Shown piece by piece: positions 57,909 to 64,000 of a stretch of 64,000 nt of DNA. The notes beneath the pieces were generated by a model. The model was not told the DNA's origin. It worked only from the letters and a program-made list of their open reading frames with translations, and ran no database searches. The translations under genes were made by a program, and so were the position numbers. Each line of letters opens with the position of its first letter. Position 1 is the first letter of the stretch. This DNA is from Fibrobacterota bacterium (GTDB taxonomy: Bacteria > Fibrobacterota > Fibrobacteria > UBA11236), in contig JAQBPN010000028.1 of the NCBI GenBank assembly GCA_028287505.1, forward strand, positions 1 through 64,000. The letters are read 5' to 3'.

Positions 57909-59294
57909 ATGGGGATTCCGGAATCGGGCATGCAGGATAAACGGGTCGTATCGGCCGCCAAACCGGCCATGAGGGAAGCAGCCGCGGAGCCAAGGCCCGC
58001 GGTGCGCGCCCGTCCTTCCCTTTTGCAGTTCGGTCTGGTCGCGCTTTTGTGGCTGGCGGCGGTCCTCGTCTACGGTCGCACCCAGAAGCCCGTCAGCCAG
58101 AATGGGGGCCTGGGTTGGGACGGCGCCAAGTACGAACACATGTACCGGCAAGCGCGGGAGGGCGAACGTTTCGCGGAGGAAAAGCCCTACGTATTCCGGG
58201 TGGCCACGCCTTGGCTGGCCGCGCACCTGGGGTTGAGCGACACGCGTACGGCATTCCATGCCGTCAATCTGGGATCCGTACTCCTCACCGGCCTGCTCCT
58301 GCTCTGGATCATGACGGCGGCGGGCGCCCGTCCCGGGATTTCCATTTTCCTGGTCGCGGTTTTCTTTCTGCAATGGCATGCCCCCCTGCGCCAGCAGTTC
58401 TACGATTCCTTCGGCGTGGACGCGGCGTCGCAACCCTTCACCTGCCTCATCTTCCTCGCGCACCTATGCCTGCGGGGCAAGGTCCCGCGCCTCGCCGCGC
58501 TGTCGGCCGCCACCTTCATCGGGGTCTTCTTCCGCGAGTCCGTTCTGTTCGCCACCTTCGCCGTGTGGGCCGCGGAAGTTTTCGCCGCCGCGCGGACTCG
58601 GGGCGGATGGAGCATCGGGCTGGCGCGGGAGCGATCGCTCTGGGCCGCCGCCTTGCCCATGGCCGCGGGATTGGCCGGCGTCGCCATCACCCATGTGATG
58701 GTCCAAGGGAGCGGCCCTTACAGTTTCCTCGTCACCGTCCTGTACTACCTGTATCATAAGCCCCTGATGGTCCTCATCCACGCGTTCTACAACGGGTACG
58801 GCACCCTGCTCATTCCCGTGCTGGTCTTCTGGCGCCGGGCCTGGGCCTATGTGCGCGCGGAGCCCTTGCTGGGCATCTATCCCTTGATCACCTTCGCCCT
58901 GGGCTGGACGGCGGGCGGGGATACCACGCGCATCAATTTCTGGGGCTGCTTCGCGCTCCTGCCTTTGGCGGCCCGGGTGCTTTCCGATCTCAGGCTCGCC
59001 ACCTTCGGCATCGGCGCGTTCCTGGCGCTGGAAGCCGTCACCACGCGCATGTTCTTTTCCATTCCGGATTATCCCGGGCCGGAGGCCTGGCGCATTCCCA
59101 TCCTGACCGGCTGGGGAACCCAAGTCCCCGTCTTCGATCTCTGGTCCGAGCTGGCCAATCCGCGCGTGCTCATGATCAGCCTGTTCCAGTACCTGGCCCT
59201 CACCGCGTTCGCCTTCCTGTGGATCCGCAAGGCCGGCATGGACGGATACCTGCGCCCGGCCCCGGAACGCGCCCGCATGGATGAAGGGCTTTGA
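57909..59294 (+). CDS. Polytopic membrane protein, GT-C-like
   Basis: 461 residues with about ten membrane segments (LLQFGLVALLWLAAVLVYG, ISIFLVAVFFLQW, LWAAALPMAAGLAGVAI, LTAFAFLWIRKAG). A periplasmic-type loop after the first segment carries GWDGAKYEHMYRQ, acidic as in GT-C glycosyltransferases that use lipid-linked donors. No family assigned with confidence. Confidence 0.65.
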   Translation: MGIPESGMQDKRVVSAAKPAMREAAAEPRPAVRARPSLLQFGLVALLWLAAVLVYGRTQKPVSQNGGLGWDGAKYEHMYRQAREGERFAEEKPYVFRVATPWLAAHLGLSDTRTAFHAVNLGSVLLTGLLLLWIMTAAGARPGISIFLVAVFFLQWHAPLRQQFYDSFGVDAASQPFTCLIFLAHLCLRGKVPRLAALSAATFIGVFFRESVLFATFAVWAAEVFAAARTRGGWSIGLARERSLWAAALPMAAGLAGVAITHVMVQGSGPYSFLVTVLYYLYHKPLMVLIHAFYNGYGTLLIPVLVFWRRAWAYVRAEPLLGIYPLITFALGWTAGGDTTRINFWGCFALLPLAARVLSDLRLATFGIGAFLALEAVTTRMFFSIPDYPGPEAWRIPILTGWGTQVPVFDLWSELANPRVLMISLFQYLALTAFAFLWIRKAGMDGYLRPAPERARMDEGL

Positions 59295-59296
59295 CC

Positions 59297-60277
59297 GTGT
59301 CCGAGAGCGCTTGCGAATGGTCCCTGGCGGACGCATGGGACCATCTGCCCGGGGAAGAGACGGTTTTCGCTTCGCCCGCCTGGCTCACCGCCACCGCCAA
59401 GGCCCTGCCCTTCGAACTCAAGGTGCTGGAAGGCCGGAAGGGTGGGAAACTCCTGTGTTACCTCCCCCTGCAGATCATCCGGCGCGGCGGCCTGGCCAAG
59501 GCGTTCACGCCCATTCTCACCTATTACGGCGGCCCCTATTTCCCTCCGGCCTCCGATCTGCGTTTCCACGAGAGGACCAAACTCCGCTATGACCTGCAGG
59601 CGGAAGCCCTGCGCTGGCTGGGGAAACGCTTCCATTACGTGCTCCTCACCCCGGACGATAGCGACGTGCGCGCCGGCTTGGACGAGGGCTGGGACTGCCG
59701 TCCCAAGGTCACCGTGGTGAACCGCCTCAAGTCCGGGGGCAGCCTGGATCTGGGCGGCGACTCCCTCCGCAACGTGCGCAAGGCGGAGAAAGCCGGCTTG
59801 ACCCTGGGCCCCTCCCGGGACGAGGACGGCTTCCGGAAGGCATTCGAGCGCACCTTTCTGCGCAAGGGCCTGGCCATGCAATGGAAGCCGGAATGGGCCG
59901 TGGACCTGCGCCGGGAACTGACGGCGGCCGGACTGTTGGAGAACCGGTCGGTGCTGACCGCGGAAGGGGCGGAAATCGCTTTCGCCAGCGTGGCCCTGGA
60001 CAGGCCCCGCAAACGCGCGGTGCTGTGGTACTCCTGTTCCCTGCGGGAGGCGGACCGCACCGGCGCCATGCACTTCCTGCTCTACAGGCTGTTGGAGCTC
60101 TACCGCGCGGATTTCGAAGTCTTCGATCTGTGCGGCGCCGATCACCGCGGATTGTCCGAGTTCAAGGAAAAGTTCGGCCAGGAGCTGATCGTGCGGCATT
60201 CCCTGGAGAAATACCGGGGGCCGGTATCGCGGGTGCTGCTGGGCGCGTTCGCGCGGGCGCGGAAGCTCGCGGGTTGA
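59297..60277 (+). CDS. GNAT/FemAB-like acyltransferase
   Basis: About 326 residues. GTG 59297 has AAGGG eight bases upstream; TTG 59291 overlapping the upstream stop is the alternative. FASPAWLTATAKALPFELKV, a central KAEKAGLTLGPSRD and FDLCGADHRGLSEFKEKFG match the FemAB/acetyltransferase-6 group found in polysaccharide clusters. It probably adds an acyl or aminoacyl group to a glycan intermediate. Confidence 0.75.
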   Translation: MSESACEWSLADAWDHLPGEETVFASPAWLTATAKALPFELKVLEGRKGGKLLCYLPLQIIRRGGLAKAFTPILTYYGGPYFPPASDLRFHERTKLRYDLQAEALRWLGKRFHYVLLTPDDSDVRAGLDEGWDCRPKVTVVNRLKSGGSLDLGGDSLRNVRKAEKAGLTLGPSRDEDGFRKAFERTFLRKGLAMQWKPEWAVDLRRELTAAGLLENRSVLTAEGAEIAFASVALDRPRKRAVLWYSCSLREADRTGAMHFLLYRLLELYRADFEVFDLCGADHRGLSEFKEKFGQELIVRHSLEKYRGPVSRVLLGAFARARKLAG

Positions 60278-60318
60278 TGGGCTGAAAGGGCCGGGAACAA
60301 TGAGGCGAGGAACCGTGC

Positions 60319-61089
60319 ATGGCTGAAAAGACCCTGTCCAGCGACTATTCGGACTACTACGAGAAGGCGGCGATCTTCCCCCAGCAGCTCGACCAAGAGG
60401 AGTTGCTCCGGTTCCAAGGCATGCTGCCCAAGGGAAGCCTGGACGTCCTGGACCTTGGCTGCGCGGAAGGCCGTTTGGCGGTGGGATTGGCAAGAGCCGG
60501 CCACCGCGTGAGCGTGGGCGACATCGCGCCTTCCCAACTGCGATTCGCGGAAGCGGAAGCCGCCAAGGCGGGCGTGGTTTTGCAAGGTTCCTTCCACGCG
60601 GATATCGAAGCCGGCATCGACGCTTTCGCGGGCCGCCGTTTCGACGCGGTGTTTTTCATGGACGTGATCGAGCATCTAAAGAATCCCGTGGCCGGGCTGG
60701 AGCATTTGCGGGCCTTGCTCAAGGAGGACGGAGTGCTCATCCTGCACACGCCCAATGCGTCGACGCCCTATCGGTTCCTGTGGCATCTGTTCCGCCGCGG
60801 GCCTTCCATGGATTATTGGAATCCCGCCAAGCTGCAGGATTTCCATTTCCAGACCTATGACTATCTCACTCTGGAAAAGACCCTCAACTTCATCGGGCTG
60901 AAAATCGCCGAAGTGGTGCCGACGCGCGTCACCGTGCCACGCCTTTTTTCATCCCGGGCGCTGGCGCGCCTGTTCCCGCTGCTCTCGGATACCTTGCTGG
61001 TCAAATGCCGGAAGGTCGCCCCCATCGATCTGGATTCGCATCTGGAACATTGGAAGCGCACGCGGCCCGTGCACGGCGGAAAGACCTGA
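60319..61089 (+). CDS. Class I SAM-dependent methyltransferase
   Basis: 256 residues. Motif I is VLDLGCAEGRLAVGLA; motif II has VSVGDIAPSQL; FFMDVIEHLKNP is typical of sugar-nucleotide or glycan methyltransferases. It abuts the next methyltransferase gene by one base (TGATG). Confidence 0.85.
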   Translation: MAEKTLSSDYSDYYEKAAIFPQQLDQEELLRFQGMLPKGSLDVLDLGCAEGRLAVGLARAGHRVSVGDIAPSQLRFAEAEAAKAGVVLQGSFHADIEAGIDAFAGRRFDAVFFMDVIEHLKNPVAGLEHLRALLKEDGVLILHTPNASTPYRFLWHLFRRGPSMDYWNPAKLQDFHFQTYDYLTLEKTLNFIGLKIAEVVPTRVTVPRLFSSRALARLFPLLSDTLLVKCRKVAPIDLDSHLEHWKRTRPVHGGKT

Positions 61090-61922
61090 TGGCGCGGAAA
61101 CTGATCAGCTACCTGCTGCGCGCCTCCGGATTGCTGAGGCTTTCCGATACCGTGAAATACCGCATGCAGGCGGCGAGCATGCGCACGGGCAACCGGGCGT
61201 TCTTGCGGGAACATCCCGGCGTGCCCGTGCCTCCGCCCTATCTGGTCTACGAATCCTACGCGCTGGACTACCGCGGCTATTACTACGACGGCTTGGACAC
61301 CGCCAAGTTCGTGCTCGCCACCCTGGGCAGGCACAAGGAGATGAAAGGCGTTTCCCTGCTGGATTGGGGTTGCGGTCCCGCGCGCGTGGTCCGCCACATG
61401 CCCGGCCTGCTGGCCGGAAAGGAATGCGCGGTATCCGGATCGGACTACAATCGGGAATCCATCGCCTGGTGCAAGACGAACATCCCCGGCGTCGCCTTCT
61501 CGCTCAACGGAAGCGAACCGCCCCTGGACTATCCGGACGCGACGCATGATGCCATCTACGGGATTTCCGTGCTGACGCATCTTTCCCCGGCCCAGCATGG
61601 GCAATGGGTCCGGGAGCTCAATCGGGTGCTGCGGCCGGGAGGAATCGCGTTCCTGTCCACCCACGGCAGCCGCTTCCGGTTCAACCTGATGCCCTGGGAG
61701 GTGCGCGCCTTCGACAACGGGGAATTGGTGGCGCGCGGTAACGCAAAAGAGGGGCATCGGACTTATACCAGCTTCCAGCCGGCCGCGTTCATGGAAAAGC
61801 TGGCCGGGGATGCGGGTTTCCGGGTCCTGGAGCATCGCGAGGGCGGCCCCGGCTCCGAGGAATTCACCCAGGACGTTTGGATCCTGAAAAAATCCGCGGC
61901 TCCAGCCGGGAACCCGGGGTAG
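61089..61922 (+). CDS. Class I SAM-dependent methyltransferase
   Basis: 277 residues from ATG 61089, which shares its A with the upstream TGA. LLDWGCGPARVVRHMPG is motif I, SGSDYNRESIAWCKTN motif II and YGISVLTHLS the post-motif. The N-terminal ~70 residues resemble no catalytic part and may bind the acceptor. Paired with the upstream gene, it may act on successive glycan sites. Confidence 0.82.
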   Translation: MARKLISYLLRASGLLRLSDTVKYRMQAASMRTGNRAFLREHPGVPVPPPYLVYESYALDYRGYYYDGLDTAKFVLATLGRHKEMKGVSLLDWGCGPARVVRHMPGLLAGKECAVSGSDYNRESIAWCKTNIPGVAFSLNGSEPPLDYPDATHDAIYGISVLTHLSPAQHGQWVRELNRVLRPGGIAFLSTHGSRFRFNLMPWEVRAFDNGELVARGNAKEGHRTYTSFQPAAFMEKLAGDAGFRVLEHREGGPGSEEFTQDVWILKKSAAPAGNPG

Positions 61923-62021
61923 TTGACCATGGCGTCCACATACGGTTTTTTGAGGAATTACTCCATGCCTTTGTTCCGTGAAAACCTTAGATTTTGGAGC
62001 GTCGGACGGCGAGAAGCCGGC

Positions 62022-62726
62022 ATGCGTCCGTCAAAGGTTGTGGGAGTGCGCGCGTTTGCCGTTACATCGTTCTGTCTGGCGCTTTTTTCCGGATGCGTTT
62101 TCGAAACCCGTCGTCAAGGACCGTCCATCTTGTTCATGGGAAACAGCATTACGCGCAATCTGCCCGTGCCCAGTCTGGACTGGACCGGGGATTGGGGCAT
62201 GGCGGCCACCGCGCTGGACAGGGACTATGCCCATCAGACGGTGCGCCTCCTCAAGGAAAAGGGATTGGAGCTGGAAATGACGCTGGCCGATCGCAATTGC
62301 CCGGATTGCGACGGAGCCATCGATGAGCAGATCCACAACATGGATCAGGTGCGTCGCTTGCATCCCCGCTACGTGGTGTTGCAGCTCTCGGAACATAGCG
62401 GCGAAATCGAACTCCGGAGCGGGAAGATGACCGACCAATACCGCCGTCTGCTGCAAGGCCTCAAGGACGCGGGCGTGCCCCACGTCTATTGCCTGAGCTC
62501 ATGGGGCGAAAAGGACGTCAACGGCCCCCATGCGACGGGCATCTTGATGGCCCTCAAGGATTTCCCCGAATACGCTTACGTGGACATCACCCCCGTGGCC
62601 ACGGATACCTTGAACTACGGCGACTCGACCTTGTTCACGGATGTCGCGGTACGCTGGCATCCCGGGGATAGGGGCATGCTCGGAATCGCCGAGACGCTTT
62701 CCGGCGCGATTTGGGAGGACCGGTGA
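62022..62726 (+). CDS. SGNH/GDSL-like hydrolase lipoprotein
   Basis: 234 residues from ATG 62022; earlier in-frame starts (61923, 61929) precede the signal peptide. The lipobox is LFSGC. ILFMGNSITRNLP provides a GDSL-like Ser block, and DVAVRWHPGDRG fits the C-terminal DxxH block. Such enzymes often deacetylate surface glycans. The stop overlaps the next GTG start by four bases. Confidence 0.7.
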   Translation: MRPSKVVGVRAFAVTSFCLALFSGCVFETRRQGPSILFMGNSITRNLPVPSLDWTGDWGMAATALDRDYAHQTVRLLKEKGLELEMTLADRNCPDCDGAIDEQIHNMDQVRRLHPRYVVLQLSEHSGEIELRSGKMTDQYRRLLQGLKDAGVPHVYCLSSWGEKDVNGPHATGILMALKDFPEYAYVDITPVATDTLNYGDSTLFTDVAVRWHPGDRGMLGIAETLSGAIWEDR

Positions 62727-64000
62727 AATCCCTCCGGGCGCACCGCGGCGTTTGCCTTCGGGCCTTGATTGCCTTCGCGTTGTCCGCGTCCGCCCTGATG
62801 ATCCGCCCCGCCTCGGCGGGCCCGCAGTTGACGGGACAGGAAGCCCGCGCATTCCTGGGAGGACGGACGGGAAAAATCGTTTATTTGAAAAGCCTGGTAA
62901 AACAGGTTTACTACCTGGACTTTTCCGACAGCGTCCTCAAGGAAAAGCGGGTCTCCGACGACTCCTATTGCTGGAGTCCGATGATCCATCCGGACGGCTC
63001 CCGCATCGTTTACGAGTCGCAGGCGAACATTTACATCCGCTTCCTGGAAGAGAACAGCACGCAACGCTTCCTGATCTATTCCGGGACGCCCATGAACGGA
63101 TTGTCCCTGGAACCGCATTGGTGGATCCACCCCAAGACCGGCGACGAATACATCATCTATTGCACCGGGAACATAGCGGATCTCGAGTGGCCGCCCAAAA
63201 GCGGCCAGACCTTCATCCAGAAGATCAACAAGCAGACCAACCTTCCCGATGGGCCGCCTCTCACCCTGCTTCCTTTCATGATGGCGAGCGGCCGATCCAA
63301 GAGCGGCCTGTGGGGCGCCACCTCGCACCATTCGACCGGGATGTACAAGTTCTACCCCGACAAGGTGGACAACGCCTTCTTCGCGGCCAAGAATTGGCAG
63401 GACTCGGGGGGATGGGGAGCGTGCAACGGTTCCATCAGCCCGTCCAAGGATCCGGCCCGGCAAAACCGCATGATGCATCTGAATTCATATCTGGCCCTTC
63501 CCGGCGGCGAAACCTTCGACAACCACAAGGGAATCGTCATGCGCAGCTGGGACGATGCGGATCTCGACCACCCGCTCTGGGTGATGGGCATACCGGGCGT
63601 GCGCTGCAACAACGACAGCAGCGGAAACCTGTTCTGGGACCACTCCGAATGGTCCACCGATGAGGAATACTTCACCGCGATCGGATCCAAAGTGGTGGAA
63701 AATTTCGATTCCTCCGACATCTATATGGGGCGCATCAATTACGTCGGCGAGAATCAGATCCGGCGCGTTCTCAAAGGGAACATCAACCAATACCCGCACC
63801 TGTGGATCAAAGACGGTGTCCTCCCCGCCAAAATCCACCTTGAGAAAACGGCCATCGACTTCGTATCGCTCAAAAAGGATTCCGCCGGTCCCCCGTCCCA
63901 GACCGTGGGCGCGGCCAACAGCGGGGACGGAATCCTGCCTCCGCTGGAAATCGGCAAACTCCCCGCCTGGCTCAAGGTGGCCATCACCGGTAACGGCGGC
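62723..64000 (+). CDS. Secreted propeller protein with a BACON-like domain start (3' truncated)
   Basis: The frame runs open to the right edge, 426 codons. GTG 62723 overlaps the upstream stop (GTGA) and has GGGAGG upstream. A signal peptide ending RPASAG leads to repeated WD-like segments (VYYLDFSDS, SRIVYESQANIYIRFL, EYIIYCTGNIADLEW, IYMGRINYVGEN). From about residue 375, KIHLEKTAIDFVSL and PPSQTVGAANSG resemble a BACON-type Ig domain. The function is not known. Confidence 0.7.
   Translation, partial: MKSLRAHRGVCLRALIAFALSASALMIRPASAGPQLTGQEARAFLGGRTGKIVYLKSLVKQVYYLDFSDSVLKEKRVSDDSYCWSPMIHPDGSRIVYESQANIYIRFLEENSTQRFLIYSGTPMNGLSLEPHWWIHPKTGDEYIIYCTGNIADLEWPPKSGQTFIQKINKQTNLPDGPPLTLLPFMMASGRSKSGLWGATSHHSTGMYKFYPDKVDNAFFAAKNWQDSGGWGACNGSISPSKDPARQNRMMHLNSYLALPGGETFDNHKGIVMRSWDDADLDHPLWVMGIPGVRCNNDSSGNLFWDHSEWSTDEEYFTAIGSKVVENFDSSDIYMGRINYVGENQIRRVLKGNINQYPHLWIKDGVLPAKIHLEKTAIDFVSLKKDSAGPPSQTVGAANSGDGILPPLEIGKLPAWLKVAITGNGG

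Overview
The window looks like a high-GC, Gram-negative chromosome from the phylum Fibrobacterota. The evidence is a fibro-slime domain protein (28915-30678), a TIGR02147-family regulator-like protein (23151-24002), several C-terminal type IX secretion (T9SS) sorting domains, PorV-like and PorZ-like proteins, and LpxK, which implies an outer membrane with lipid A. The prevalence of secreted proteins, lipoproteins and carbohydrate-active enzymes (a GH29 fucosidase and a CBM21-like protein) suggests an environmental polysaccharide user. This is inferred from gene content only.

Layout. 1-7600: secreted proteins, including four genes built from one unrecognised four-cysteine module (seven copies in all), with pdxA among them. 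7831-9510: ettA. 9692-17856: a leftward five-gene defence operon, abiEi-abiEii-hsdM-hsdS-hsdR, in which every junction is a 4-bp stop/start overlap. Two related inverted repeats lie upstream. The AbiEii-like toxin carries an extra C-terminal domain that looks like WYL. 18095-19473: a frameshifted DUF1569 gene, a DUF2721 membrane protein and a VOC protein. 19470-24002: a leftward TIGR02147 regulator / ThuA-like lipoprotein / GH29 fucosidase operon. 24130-26894: a zinc metallopeptidase, a J-domain-like protein and a small HTH-like protein. 27145-30678: four minor-pilin-like genes, the last fused to PA14 and fibro-slime domains. 30837-42497: housekeeping genes (purine nucleoside phosphorylase, ileS, a DksA-type protein) mixed with secreted proteins, lipoproteins and a PilZ protein. 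42498-42669: three tandem 61-bp hairpin repeats.

42681-62726 is a cell-surface region. It holds a PorV-like barrel fused to a degenerate 5'-nucleotidase fold and a beta-propeller, then DUF2225 and lpxK, a WbpB-like sugar dehydrogenase, a PorZ-like propeller with a T9SS signal, and WbpD-like and WbpE-like enzymes. Glycosyltransferases, a deacetylase-like protein, a Wzx-like flippase, a GT-C-like membrane protein, a FemAB/GNAT protein, two methyltransferases and an SGNH lipoprotein follow. I read this as a locus for making a surface glycan and linker sugar and for attaching T9SS cargo to it. The window ends inside a secreted propeller protein.

I saw no rRNA, tRNA, CRISPR array or insertion sequence. 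No gene-free stretch exceeds 300 bases. The longest are about 33864-34154 (leader of ileS, with short GC hairpins only), 26895-27144 and 7583-7830.
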